Part shown: positions 11,503-22,565 of the stretch, piece by piece | Layout: the number at the start of each line of letters is the position of its first letter | How positions within the stretch are numbered: the first letter of the stretch is position 1 | From: Hofstenia miamia | Taxonomy: Eukaryota; Xenacoelomorpha; Acoela | DNA length: 49,525 nucleotides | Reading direction: 5' to 3' | Assembly: GCA_004352715.1 (NCBI GenBank) | Contig: SCFE01000068.1 | Coordinates: forward strand, 1,946,860 to 1,996,384 | Notes under the pieces: model-generated | What the model was told of the DNA's origin: nothing | Databases searched by the model: none | What the model saw: the letters and a program-made list of their open reading frames with translations, nothing else | Translations under genes and position numbers: made by a program

Positions 11503-12174
11503 TAAAGTACTAATGCAATTATTTCATAATTATAATATAATGAATGTGACTGTTATAATGAAATGGGAATGATTATATGTTTGTCATTATTTATTTCTTT
11601 GACTACCAGTAATTTTTATGATGCATAATGCAGTGGTGTCTGCTTGTAGCAGAATTATAAAAATAAATTATATCAGTAATGTTTAAATATGAAGTCTACT
11701 ACATGCTTTATAAACGTTTCTAAGCAACTTCTAAACATTTCCCTTGATGTCTTCTAAACGTCTTCTAAACCATTTCTAAACGTCTTCTCCACCTGACATA
11801 GATGCCATTTCTAAACCATTTTAAGACGTGTTATATGGTAAAGTACTAATGCAATTATTTCATAATTATAATATAATGAATGTGACTGTTATAATGAAAT
11901 GGGAATGATTATATGTTTGTCATTATTTATTTCTTTGACTACCAGTAATTTTTATGATGCATAATGCAGTGGTGTCTGCTTGTAGCAGAATTATAAAAAT
12001 AAATTATATCAGTAATGTTTAAATATGAAGTCTACTACATGCTTTATAAACGTTTCTAAGCAACTTCTAAACATTTCCCTTGATGTCTTCTAAACGTCTT
12101 CTAAACCATTTCTAAACGTCTTCTCCACCTGACATAGATGCCATTTCTAAACCATTTTAAGACGTGTTATATGA
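11503..12174. repeat. Perfect tandem duplication, period 336 bp
   Basis: 11503-11838 is repeated as 11839-12174 with no difference that I can see. Each unit ends in degenerate copies of the 11-bp GTCTTCTAAAC motif. No N lies between the copies, unlike the duplications at 1413 and 46608, so this is either a very recent duplication or an unflagged assembly join. Confidence 0.9.
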
Positions 12175-12874
12175 CGTCTTCTAAACGTTTTGTTGTTTAT
12201 TGGGAAAGAACTTGAAATGATTTTAAAAAATTTTATTCCTGACGTCGATTTTTCAATAGAAAAATTGAAAGTGTCTATTTCAGACACGTTAGACTACACC
12301 AAAACATATTAATCTATAAAACCATCTATGACGATTTATTGCTGACTTAGCATTCTCGTTTAAATTGCGCTATTTCACTTTGTTGTAAAGCATGTAATGA
12401 ACTTGCAAGTTGAATTATCGCACAACACTTATTTTGAATCAAATCAATTTAGTTTTTCCGCTTAGTGGTGTACAATTAAAATGATTCAAATTTCTAGAAA
12501 TGACAGTATAATAATAGGAGGTCTAGTATTACGTGTATAGCAAAAGAAGAGACCTTCAGAAGTTGGCGTATCAAAAGAAATATGATTGTTAAGAGAACAT
12601 TGTATTGTATTGTCACAGGAAATTTAAAGGTCATTCATGTTTGACGAAAAAATTCCGATAGTGTAGCAAAGCATTGAATTTGCTCTCTACTGCCTACATA
12701 TTCATGCGTGAAAAAGCCGTTTTCAAACCTAATCTCCATTGAAATTCATCTACGCTGCCTTGAATAGAAGGTTGCACCTCAGAATAGACATATTTTTCAG
12801 CATTTAGTTTACTCTGTCAACGCTTTGTCAGGTATCAGCTTGATATCTGTTTGGAGAGCAAACTAGTTTTATAA
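12175..12874. other. No gene seen up to element A
   Basis: The first bases are another minisatellite unit and the repeat shared with 9713. The rest is ordinary AT-rich sequence with ordinary CpG, ending near 12880 where CpG-poor retroelement sequence begins. Confidence 0.45.
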
Positions 12875-14340
12875 ATGCATTCTAGTTTTGACAGTGTTGT
12901 TTGGGGTTCTCTTATCTTTTTTATTTTTGCTGAGGATCACGTTGTCCTTCTGTTTTTGCACTATTTCCTGTTAAGATATTTCTTCCTCATCATGATTGGT
13001 AGGACTGCTCGACCTTTCTTGTCCAAATTTATCTCTGGCAGTCCCTCGTATTCAGTGTGCGGCAGGAATTGGAACTGTTTTTTCTCTCCATCTAATTTTG
13101 CTGCGTCTCTTTGGTATTCTGGTAATGACGTCCAAAAGTCAAAAGTCTGCATTGTTGTGTAGGGTGCCTTTCCTATGTTTGATTGAAAAAGTAAATTTGT
13201 TCAAATATTCAATCCATCACAACACTATTCCAGACTTATCCCCTGAGAACTTCTTTAGCCAGGCTAATCTGCTGTTGTCTGTGTGTACTCTAAATTCTCT
13301 GCTGATCAAGAAATGCCTACATTTTTTGATGCTCTCAATCAGTGCCAGCCTTTCCACCTTGGTCGATCCATTATTTTCCTCACTTGATTTCAATTTTCAA
13401 CTAAAAAATTGTATGGGGACCTTCTTTCCGTTTTTCATTTGTCCCAGTGTAGCTCTGATCACCACTTTACTTGCATTGCAATCTAATATAAAATTCTCAT
13501 TGTAGTCCAGCATGTTTAGAGATGGTAATTTAGCTAGTTCTTCTTTGATGTTATCTTGTTCCTCTTGTTCTTGCCATGTCCATACAAATGGTACTGACTT
13601 TCTCATCAACTTAGTCATCTTTGCTGTCTTACTAGTGATATTCATAAAGAAGATGATGTAGAAGTTGAAAAATCCTATTATTCTCTGCATGTCCTTCTTA
13701 TTGTTAGGTTTTTCTATTTTCCGGATCATCTCCCTCACATTGACTTTCATGCATATCCTGCCTTTCTTGATTGTTCTTCCCAATAATACTATTTTTTCTT
13801 TTAAAATATCACACTTGTTTCCATTAATGCAGAGTCCTGCCTTCTCTAAACTTTCATGCATATCCTGCCTTTCTTGATTGTTCTTCCCAAGAATACTATT
13901 TTTTCTTTTAAAATATCACACTTGTTTCCATTAATGCAGAGTCCTGCCTTCTCTAATATTGTTAGAGTTCTTTCTAGTTTTTCCAAGATGTTCTTGGATT
14001 GTATTGCTCATTACTATTATATCATCTATGTATGCATTGACTCTGTCTTACATTCTGTGTGTTCTGTTCTTCAGCACTTTTGTGATGTATCTTTGAAAGG
14101 TTGCCAGTGCATTGCATAGTCCAAATGCCTGTGCTTGCTTGCCTCATAAAGCATGTCCTCTATCCATGGCAGGGGATATGAGTCTTTTTTTGTTATCTCA
14201 TTCAGTTTGTGAAAGTCTATACATAGGTGATATTTATCTCCTTGCTTCACAAATACTGTTGGTGCTGCATATGGGCTTTCACTTGGACAGATGATCGTAT
14301 TATTGATTAACTCCTCTAGTATGCGATTTTATCATCTTTT
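12875..14340 (-). pseudogene. pol: Element A reverse transcriptase and RNase H
   Basis: On the minus strand the RT fingers start with SPYAAPTVFVKQ and YHLCIDFHKLN (about 14300-14200), and the active-site box YIDD is intact (complement of 14021-14032). The connection (WTWQEQEE) and RNase H follow. The first RNase H Asp context is changed to LDCNAS, but the TDNSRLAWL and ADFWTSLPEY motifs remain (13250-13120). A 107-bp tandem duplication (13744-13850 and 13851-13957) repeats the thumb region and shifts the frame, because 107 is not a multiple of three. The enzyme would copy element RNA into DNA and remove the RNA strand. Several stops and frameshifts make this copy dead. Confidence 0.85.
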
Positions 14341-14758
14341 ATCTGCTCTGGTACCCTTCTGACTGGCAGCTTAATGGGTTTGTCCGTCGTTGTAACTATC
14401 TTATTTTTTTCGCCTACCTCTTGTCCCATGCTTATTTCTCTGTAATTGAATATATGTTTGTGTTTTTCCAACATTTTTCAATTTCATGATTTCCTGCTCC
14501 TTCAAGTGTGGTAATCTTCTTTTCTTATTTCCAGTGTTCTGTACATGTATTCTTCATTTGATTTCATCCCTATGCCCTTGAGTCGGCCTTTGGGAGTACT
14601 TGTGACTTTGATGGTGTTTGTCCACTAGCCCTTGAGTTGACCATGTGGAGTACTTTCTATTTCCATTGAGTCGACTGTGCAAATTACTCACTCCATCATT
14701 GTCCTCTATTGCCTACCAAATGAGTCTGATGTTGGATTGGTATTCTCCCTTTTCCATT

Positions 14759-15275
14759 TTAAGCTGTGCACACACTGGATGGCATTGATACTCTCTTCAT
14801 ATTGATTCCTTTATTATCATATAGCATCACATTGGCTGTTATTGAGTCTTCTGTCTCTATTGTATGCATCTTCCATTGGTGCAGCTGTAAATGAATATCT
14901 TCCTTCAATTTGAATGTGATTGTTTTGTGTCTTCCTTGCTCCTCTTCAATTTTGATTTCTTCCTCTTTCACTTTTATAGTCCTGTTCACATAGTTTATAA
15001 TGCATCCATTTTTTGTCAGAAAGTCATCACCCAATACAATCTCATACAGTAACAGATTGTTGTGAATATCCACCACTACTAGCAATTGCTCATATGTTGT
15101 TTTTGCTATCCTCGTCTGCACTGTGTTTATTATCCCTTTTGTGTCAATATATTCTCCTGATGCATAAATTTATCATTTTTTGCAACTTTTCAGATCTTTG
15201 CATTTAAAACCCAACTTCATCTCACACTGTCTGTGATTATCAATGTTGTTGCTCCAGTATCAATTGTTGCGTTTG
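14759..15275 (-). pseudogene. Element A aspartic protease
   Basis: The retropepsin active-site motif TIDTGATTLIITD lies on the minus strand (DTGA is the complement of about 15251-15262). The C-terminal hallmark VLGDDFLTKNGCIINY follows about 70 codons later (around 15040-14990). The family cuts Gag-Pol into mature proteins. The last 120 codons are open (15121-14759), but stops separate them from the active site. Between it and RT (about 14570-14710) lies a spacer with a repeated STPxGxLKG-like peptide also found in element C and at 45250-45430. Confidence 0.75.
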
Positions 15276-15479
15276 TCATTACTCCATTAATTGCTATTGT
15301 TATTGTATTTATCATGTCAAAATTTGTCAGGATCATTATTGATGGACAGTTTTCATGAGTTGGTGCTCTAACAAATTTTCCAACTCCTTGTTGGTTTGTG
15401 ATGCTTCATCCATTTTGTTTTCCAATTCTATTAAATCTTTGTCCTCATAGTAAGCCTCCTCATCTCTGATTACGTGTAT

Positions 15480-16827
15480 TTGTTTAGTGCAATCAGGTTT
15501 TTTGTGACCCTTCTGTCCACAACTGTAGCACTTGGCGTCCTTTTCTCTTACTTTTCTAGTTTTTCCATCCTTTCCTTTGATCTTTATGATTTTCTCTGGT
15601 TTGTTTTCATTATAAGGCTTGCTTGGAGGTCATGATTTCAGGTTGTTTCTCCATGTTGATGTTTCTCTGTGCCAGACAGCTTTCTTGTAAATTTGTGCAT
15701 TATTCTTGATTGCTGCTTGTATGTCAAGCACCTTCTGAATCATTTTTTCCAGCTTGTCATCCACATCACACTTGATTTTGAACTGTGTTCTGATGCTTTC
15801 TGACATTCCCTTGCATATATGTGAAAATAGGTTGTATTTTGAGTATCTGTTTTCTCTCAAACTCAGCATTACCAATTACTCAACTTGTTGAATGTAGTTT
15901 TGTATATCATCAGTTTTCTGCATTTTAGTTGCATTTAAGATTATTCAGTACTGGTTCTTGAAACTTTCATTTTCATAATAGTCTATAAAATCACCTATAA
16001 GTAGTTCATAATTCCTTTTTGTTTCTGTATCCAGTAATAAATAGTGTTGGTAAGCTGTTCCCGTCAGGTACAACAGTAAACTTGCTGCTGCTTGCTGGCT
16101 CACTTTTCTTTCTGCCATTGTGATTTTGAATATTTGCAGCCACTCAACAAATGTTGGATTATATCCTTCTACCCTCCCATTGAATTTTGGTATTGTGGCT
16201 TTACAGGGTTTGGTGTCATTGGTTGTATTCCATGGTAGCATTGAGGAGCTTTCATGTTTTGGTTTTTTGTGATTTCAAATTGCATGCTCCTCCTGTAGCT
16301 GGGTGGTCACTGCTTTTGTAATTTCATTTATAAATTTCTGCTTATCAGCGTCCATGTTTTTGTCCAATTCCTCATATCTTATTCTTTTGTCAGCTGGTAT
16401 ATGTGGTGCCTGCAATTAACTCTCTTTTCTTGTTCAAAATTCTATTTCATGGGTCTATATGTTCCCTTGACTTTCCTCTTCAGTTAATTGTAACAATCTC
16501 AGTTTATCTTTTAGTTGCTCAAGCTCTCCTGCTTGTAAATTGTTATCTTCTATCAACTGTCTGTTCTCTCTTTCCAGTTGCTGATTTTTTTCTTGCCATT
16601 GTTGATTCTGTTCCAAGAACCCTTTGTTGGATTCTGATAATTGTTGTGTGAGGGTTTTAATCTCATTTTGGAATAGTTCACTCTGGTGATCTAATCTCAT
16701 TTCCATGTCTATTTTGATTTTGTTCAAGATAATTTCACTCTATTGCTCTATCTGCTTTAATTTATCTGTTAGCTTTTCTATTTCACTCCTCAAGAGTGCT
16801 TCAGGTTCTTGACTTGTTTTTAGCATC
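15480..16827 (-). pseudogene. gag: Element A Gag with coiled coil and zinc knuckle
   Basis: Reading leftward, a long glutamine- and leucine-rich coiled coil (90 codons open, 16727-16455) is followed by a retrotransposon Gag core (16241-15945: PKFNGRVEGYNPTFVEWL, then LTGTAYQHY). It ends in a CCHC zinc knuckle, CYSCGQKGHKKPDC (complement of 15489-15530). Gag forms the particle and the knuckle binds RNA. The N-terminal coiled coil is longer than in most Gypsy Gags and is shared with element C. Scattered stops break the frame, for example between coiled coil and core. Confidence 0.8.
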
Positions 16828-17260
16828 TTGATCTCATGATGGATCCAGACCACTACTAAACACAAATCATTTAGCTTGACACTGTACTAAATATTCAAAC
16901 TGTATTAAAGAAACAATATAAGAATTCCAAATGAATTTCTTTATCAATTGCTTACACTGATTCTAATCTATTTATAGTATTTCAGAGAAAGTACCTGTCA
17001 ATTTTGAATTTACATCTTTTGTCTGCCAATATGGTGGCTAAAAATAATGGAAGTGAATTTGCCCCCTTTGTTTTGATAAAAGTATGATTATTAGCAAATA
17101 CTAATCTCTCATTAATGACACTTGTTCTTGCTTGGTTGCATAACACAAATTAATATAAACTGATTATATATTTTACAATGTTTTTTAATCATAATTGTTT
17201 TCAATCTTATTATTCTTCTTAATCAATGTTAGCAGCTTAGTTAATTTGGATGATGCTACA
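16828..17260 (-). repeat. Element A 5' LTR remnant
   Basis: This is homologous to 41919-42352 of the intact 1015-bp LTR of element C. It starts on the minus strand with TGTAGC at 17260 and ends at the 5-base word TTGAT (16828-16832). There it jumps straight to the Gag leader, so about 618 bp present in element C are missing, including the rest of the LTR and the primer-binding region. Confidence 0.8.
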
Positions 17261-18753
17261 GTAAGCAGAATAATTTCACCATCTTCTGCAGCATACCTCC
17301 TGGTTTTGGCGATTTTGTTGTAGCTGCTTTCAGGATAGTTCATTCTCTGAAGGTTAAAGAGAATCTCAGTTTTATATTGGTTGACCAGCTCTAAAAACTG
17401 CTGTGTGGATCCAGGCTCTCATCAAATGAGGCAACTTGTGCACAGCAGCATGTACTCTTAGTCAAAGGAAGGTATTTTTATCTCAGCTGTGGCTCCCCAA
17501 ATATACTTTTTTAATGTGTCCAAAAATATTAAGATTGGAGGATGTGATGCCAAGATGGTTCACAATAATTTGTGGTAGAAGGGGCCCTAGCAGACTGCTC
17601 ATGCTGATGAGCCTTGTGTAAAACTTCTCAAAGTGCTCCATGGCTTTCTTTGTTTTTCTGAGGGATGCTGGCAGGGAGTATGTGTGAAGCAGCCAGTTCT
17701 TGACTTCCCAAACTGTGGGACAAATTGCTAGCTCATGTGTATACTGTTTGGCTAGTTGCTCTTGGGCGTTTCAGTCAAGAGGTAGTTGAAGTTGTTGATC
17801 ACTGGTAAGGAAGATGGACAAGATCCAAATGGCTCCACATGACTGGATGGCTGGGGCAAATTTCTCTGAGAATAACTTTTTGGCAAAGTTTTGCCAGTTC
17901 TGAGAAATGTACAATGTGTGCAGCTCCATGAGGAATCTCTCCACTTCTCTCCACTATTGAGAGTTTGGACTGCAAATCTTAATTGTTGGCCACACATTTT
18001 CAGGGCTTCTGTCTGCCTTTAGGTTAGTCCAGATCTCATCTATTTCAGCAAGAGTGGTTGTGCTCTGGGAGAATGTAAACAAATGTGGATATCTGTGACT
18101 GAGGCTAGGCCAGGCAGGTTGATGTTTATAGACCCAAGAATCTGAGAGTGAATGGCTGCATTGATATGAGCCTTGTGACTATGGCAAGGCAGTGTGTAGG
18201 GATCTTCTTAAATAGCAAGAGATCAGTATAAATCAGCTTAGTAACTGAAATGATATTGGTGTGGTACATGCTAACAGGCAGATAGTAGTTTGTCTATAAG
18301 ATTGTAAAATTCTCCATCTGGAAGTGGAGACTCTCCACCTGTTTGGGTATCTCATCCTGGTACTCCTCTTTTAGAAACATAACAAAGTGAATATTCTTGA
18401 CCTTAGCAAGTCAATAGGTGATCTCAATCTTTTCCATAATCTTCAGCTGGTTCATCTCAACTACTTGGAAAAGAATAAATGCAGTTAATGAGTTGGTGCA
18501 AGTGGGAGAGGTTGTAATCCTCCTCAAACATGGTATGCATGGTACTCCTCCAATAGGGTCTCTTTAGTCCACCATGCATTTTTGAGTCATAGCAAATTAT
18601 TGTGTTGACCTTGGCCCTGTGCTCAGCATTGATGATAAATGGGATGACTTCTATTGTACAAGTTAATTACTTAGTGTTGTAGGTCCATCTCAACATATTC
18701 TTTGTCTCTTTGGACAAATTATTGTGGACAAAACTAATGGCTTTGGAGGTTGG
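17261..18753 (-). other. Element B 3' region, unrecognised and degenerate
   Basis: After the integrase gene about 1.5 kb remain before the junction at 17260. The minus strand shows coding-like patches of 30-60 codons in shifting frames (for example 17997-17752), but no motif I can name. An envelope-like third ORF is one possibility, since Gypsy elements can carry one here. I see no clear signal peptide, furin site or membrane anchor. Confidence 0.4.
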
Positions 18754-19560
18754 CTATAAAGCATGGTGAAGTTTTTCTTTGTCTTCTGCCTTCTTCAAGT
18801 GGATACTAGTGGAAGCATGTGACAAAGGACCAGGAATAGAGGAGGTTTTTGAGTCACTATGGGACAGTTGGGAATTGGTAGCACTAACATTAGCAAAAGG
18901 CACTCTTAACTTACATGACTCCTCAGGTTCCCACAGAAAGTGTTGTCTCTGTGTGTAGTCATATAAGGTCCACTTCCAAGGAGGGTGTTCTCCCCAAGTA
19001 GTGGCAGGAATTACCCTCCCAAGGAGAGTATTGTCTCCCCAAGTAGTGGCGTGGTCTCCTATCAGAGTCCTCTGCTTGCATCCTCCCTCATTTCCATGAG
19101 GTGCCTTCATCTGCTCAGCATGGGGATGCTTCTTGTCTCCTTGCTTCATCTCTCAGGTTGGGTTGTTGTCACACACATCTTCTAGTAGGTTGTTGATTCT
19201 CAGTTCATTTCATCTATTCAGCTTGGTTACTAAACATAGAGATTAAATTAAGTTCCCAATCTTGGGTATTGAAATGATCTAAATATTCTTGATCTCTAAC
19301 TCTATGTCTAGACAAAATATGAGTAGCAGTAATGTTTCTACTATTACCAAGGTTGCTATCATACTCAACCTCAGTGAGGTCATTCTCCTCACATTCAGTG
19401 AGGTTATTATAAGTCTCAACTTCATTTACTCCATCATCAACAAGTGAAAACTCACTATTAGGGTCAATGATGACATTATCAATGTCCTTAGCAGCTCACT
19501 TGACTTGTTGAAAGTGGATGACTCTCCCATTATTTAATAAATACTTGTGGTAATCTAATA
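18754..19560 (-). pseudogene. Element B post-integrase tail
   Basis: The frame continues after the integrase core with an acidic stretch (19500-19200) and then a 131-codon open frame (19149-18754). The latter contains two copies of an ATTWG-x-N/H motif, which come from a direct repeat around 18985-19060 (CTCCCCAAGTAGTGGC). The family usually has a chromodomain or simple basic tail here, and no chromodomain is recognisable. In-frame TGAs occur at about 19496 and 19170. Confidence 0.5.
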
Positions 19561-20545
19561 CTTTAGTTACAATAAACAGTCTTTGCCAATTAGTGGCAAG
19601 TTTTCATACTTGATTAGTATTGGTGACTTGGTGAGGAAAATAGGCAAAGATCTTGTCACCTTGTTTATGAGGCTCACTGTATAATTTATGATTAAAGTTT
19701 CATCACTGGTGGACAACAGATTGGTTGGTATTCTGACAGATAGTGAGGTGCATTTCCTGAAGTTTGTGCAAAAGCAGTTTACAAAATTTTCCAAAGTAGG
19801 TTCATTATAATCAGGAAACATAATAGAAAGAGGCATACTTGCTTCATGACCAAACATTGCCTTGAAGGGGCTGACCTTTGTTGTGGAATGGACTGTGGTG
19901 TTATAAAAATATTCCATGGCTTCAATAATTTGCTTCCAGTTCCAACCTGCTGCTTTGGCAAGGGTGACTCAGATTAACTTGATGACAGTGTGGTTGAGCC
20001 TTTCCACAAAGCTGTTCAATTGCAGGTGGTACACAGTAGTAAATTTGTGAAGTATTTCAAGCTCCTTGGTAAGGGTCTCCATGAGGTGGTTGTTGAACTG
20101 GGGACAATGATCAGATACTAGGTGCTCCATAAACCCAATCTTGAGTATCCACTCCTTAACAACTTTTTCTCTGATGACCTCAGCAGTGGTACTGTTGAGG
20201 GGGATGAGTTGGTCATATTTAGTAAAATGATTGATTAGTACTAAGAGGTACTGATATCCCTCATCATCATGTGAGAGTTTTTCTAGGTCTGTGTGGACAA
20301 ATTTGTTTGTACGTTCTGCAGCTCAGCTATGTAGCTCAGTCCTTTCTTCTGGAAAATGCCTGGCCCCTTGGAGCAGGCAGGTTGTACACTTATTGATGAC
20401 ATTTTGAACAGCAGCTCAGATACCAATTGTAACATATCTAGCATTGAACCTACATTCCATTTGGATGATGCCTAAGTGGCCTTTCTTGTGAATTTTACAG
20501 ACCAAGTCCCTCTGGAAGTATTCAGGGACAGCTAGTCAGCTGTTT
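19561..20545 (-). pseudogene. Element B integrase, all catalytic residues in place
   Basis: The zinc-binding HHCC domain shows HKKGH (complement of 20476-20490) and CTTC (20377-20388). The catalytic core follows: first Asp in VHTDLEKL (D codon about 20287-20289), second Asp in SDHCPQF (20094-20114) and Glu in NSFVERLN (19993-20016). The second Asp and the Glu are separated by exactly 35 residues, the DD35E spacing of retroviral-type integrases. The core ends in the conserved YNTTVHSTT...SPFKAMFGHE stretch (about 19905-19845). The enzyme would insert element DNA into the host genome. In-frame TGAs at 20536, 20416, 20323 and 19969 interrupt it, each where arginine would fit. It is otherwise well preserved. 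Confidence 0.88.
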
Positions 20546-20757
20546 TGACTCTTAGCATAGAGTAAGCCAGTGTTCGTCTGTTTCCAGTTTTATTGCTGGA
20601 AATAATGATTGGTGACAGGACTAAGAGTGTGACTTGCATTCTTGGACAGCACTTTGTCATGCTGTTGATGTAGTAAGACCTCTGCTTCAGTAATCTCCTC
20701 CTTAACAAGAATCAGAAGGATAGCATTCCCATGGCAGTCAGTGCTTATTTCAGGAAG

Positions 20758-21278
20758 TCATTCATACTCATTAGGAGGAATGAATCTGAAGGGTATCCTG
20801 AGGTCATGCTCATAAGTGGGGAGAGCAGTCCAGTAATCTGTGTTGATGTGTAGTCTCTCTGGACAATGTTGAATAGTAAAGGTAAAGTCATTTAAATACT
20901 TGATCCAGCAGGCAACTATGTTGGATATGTCCCTGGAAAACTTCTTAAGCCAAGCTAGTGCAGAATTGTCAGTTTGTACTGTAAAATTATGGCAAAGGAT
21001 AAAGAAGAATTTCTTCAAGCTCTCTACCAGGGCTAACATCTCAGACTTTGTGGCACTGTAGTTCTGTTCAGTGTTCCTGAGTTTTCTGCTAAAGTATAGA
21101 ATCAGGCTCTTAATGTGATTAATGATCTGACTAAGAACTCCACTAATCATAACTGAGCTGGCATCACAGTCAATGATGAACTCTTTTGAGTAGTCTGGTG
21201 CATTGAGGCTAGGAATTTTCCTCAGTTCTTTCTTGACAGAGTCAAGATCCTCTTGCTCTGCCCATGTCCATTGGTAGT
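20758..21278 (-). pseudogene. Element B RNase H
   Basis: The frame is open from the RT connection (QWTWAEQEDL, about 21270) through RNase H to 20758. All four acidic positions of the family are present: IIDCDAS, SEMLALVESL, VQTDNSALAWL and TDYWTALP. It would degrade RNA in RNA:DNA hybrids. It joins directly to the RT fragment through a deletion junction near 21279. Confidence 0.82.
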
Positions 21279-21600
21279 GATTGAGGCAAGTAAACAGTTG
21301 GTATCAACCAGCATCATACAGGAGTTCTTCAATATGCAGAAGAGGATATGTGTATTTCACAGTTTTGTTGTTCAATTTTCTGAAATCAACACATAGGTGG
21401 TACTTGTTTCCCTGCCTAATGAAGACAGTGGGTGCTGCATATGGGCTGTTGCTGCCTTGTGTTATGCCACTCTCTATCAGATCACTTAAAATTCTCTCAT
21501 ATTCCTCTCAGAGATTTTCTGGCACTCTTCTAACAGGAAAACAGATCAGGCTATCATTCTTAGTTTCAATGGTGTGTTGTTCACCAACAGCCTGACCAAT
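21279..21600 (-). pseudogene. Element B reverse transcriptase, palm deleted
   Basis: The fingers motifs are clear on the minus strand: SNSPYAAPTVFIRQ, YHLCVDFRKLNNK and YPLLHIEELLYDAG up to YQLFTCLN. The next residues are QWTWAEQ, which belong to the RT-RNase H connection. The palm motifs B, C (YxDD) and D are therefore missing: an internal deletion joins motif A to the connection at about 21275-21285. TGA codons at 21508-21510 and 21304-21306 interrupt the rest. The copy cannot polymerise. Confidence 0.82.
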
Positions 21601-22565
21601 GCTAATTTAGCCTTAGTTGAAGACTTCATGGTGGTGTTTAAGTAAAAGAGAGAGAGTGATTCACATTCTTGAGGACTGAGGTGGGGATTTTTCCCCTCAC
21701 TGATGGAAGTAATCTGGATGCTGTCACTCAGTTCTACAAGATCATGTATTGCTGTTAAGATGGGCAAACAAACAGTGGCTTTCAGCTCTAGCCAGACTGG
21801 AATTGCAACAATGATCAACTTAGTAGGGTCTATTCTGACCAAGGAGGTGGAACTGCTTAGCACAGTGACGTATGTCTTGCCATTTGAGATGTGACAAAGA
21901 TCAGGAGAGAAGTTAACTCCAGCAAAACACTTTCCTTTGTGTCCAGAGACCATAACATCACCTACATACTGGGAGTTGGTAGTGACTGCTTTGTGTCACC
22001 AGTGCTGCAGTTCAACAATGACTAGTTCTGAAAATTTTAGCAGGATTTCTTGTTCAGGAACAGTGGTAAGTTCCTGCCTATGCTTGCTTTCATGGATGGA
22101 GATCATGTTGCTCCTGTAGTCAATCATGCAAGAGTTCTGCTCAAGGAAGTTGTTGCCCAAGATTATATTGTACAGCAGCAGCTGGTCACAAGTATCAATG
22201 ATGATTGAGTCCACTGAGTACAGCTCTTGGTGAATACACCATTCTTGGTTGAGTCCACTGAGTACAGCTCTTGGTGAATACACAGTTCTAGGTTTGGTAC
22301 ATGATTCTTTATTGATATTGAATTTCTGGAAGCATCCAACAAGCAGGCAGTGGATGGGAGTAATTCATCCCTTGACAAACACAGCTTAGTACAACAAATG
22401 TTGCTGATAATTGAGGCTGAGGCTCCAGTGTTGATAGTGACATTAACTAAAGTTCTGTTTATATCCACAGGGATAACATTAGTAAGCAGTAGTGAGGTGA
22501 TAACCAAAATGTCATGTGCATGTTTTATAGGAGGCAGCACTCCAGCTAGTTTAACAGATTTACAG
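21601..22565 (-). pseudogene. Element B protease region
   Basis: The retropepsin motif reads VTINTGASASII (NTGA is the complement of 22421-22432), so the catalytic Asp of DTGA is Asn. The C-terminal hallmark ILGNNFLEQNSCMIDY follows at about 22165-22110. Between them a 44-bp direct repeat (from about 22206 and 22250) duplicates TGAGTCCACTGAGTACAGCT and shifts the frame. A further open frame of 135 codons (21953-21546) links to RT. Confidence 0.75.

Larger units (their letters stand above)
12875..17260 (-). mobile_element. LTR retrotransposon element A (Ty3/Gypsy type), 3'-truncated
   Basis: This is a minus-strand element in the order LTR remnant (16828-17260), Gag with coiled coil, CCHC knuckle, aspartic protease, RT with YIDD and RNase H. 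It ends near 12880 inside or just after the RNase H/tether region. No integrase and no 3' LTR follow. It is clearly homologous to element C (37756-42352) domain by domain. Stops, a 107-bp internal duplication and the LTR deletion make it non-functional. CpG is nearly absent. Its 5' LTR end abuts element B at 17260/17261. Confidence 0.88.

Noticed and set aside
12996-13505. 169-codon plus-strand frame, and many other hydrophobic plus-strand frames over 12.9-17 kb and 37.8-45 kb
   Set aside because: They are antisense shadows of the minus-strand pol and gag sequences.
18985-19185. Plus-strand frame with SPSSG repeats
   Set aside because: It is antisense to the element B tail. The repeats come from the CTCCCCAAGTAGTGGC duplication.
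19494-21510. Reassigned TGA codon in element B
   Set aside because: Other stops (TAA, TAG) also interrupt the element near 21600 and 19250, and CpG is depleted, so decay of CGA explains the TGAs better.
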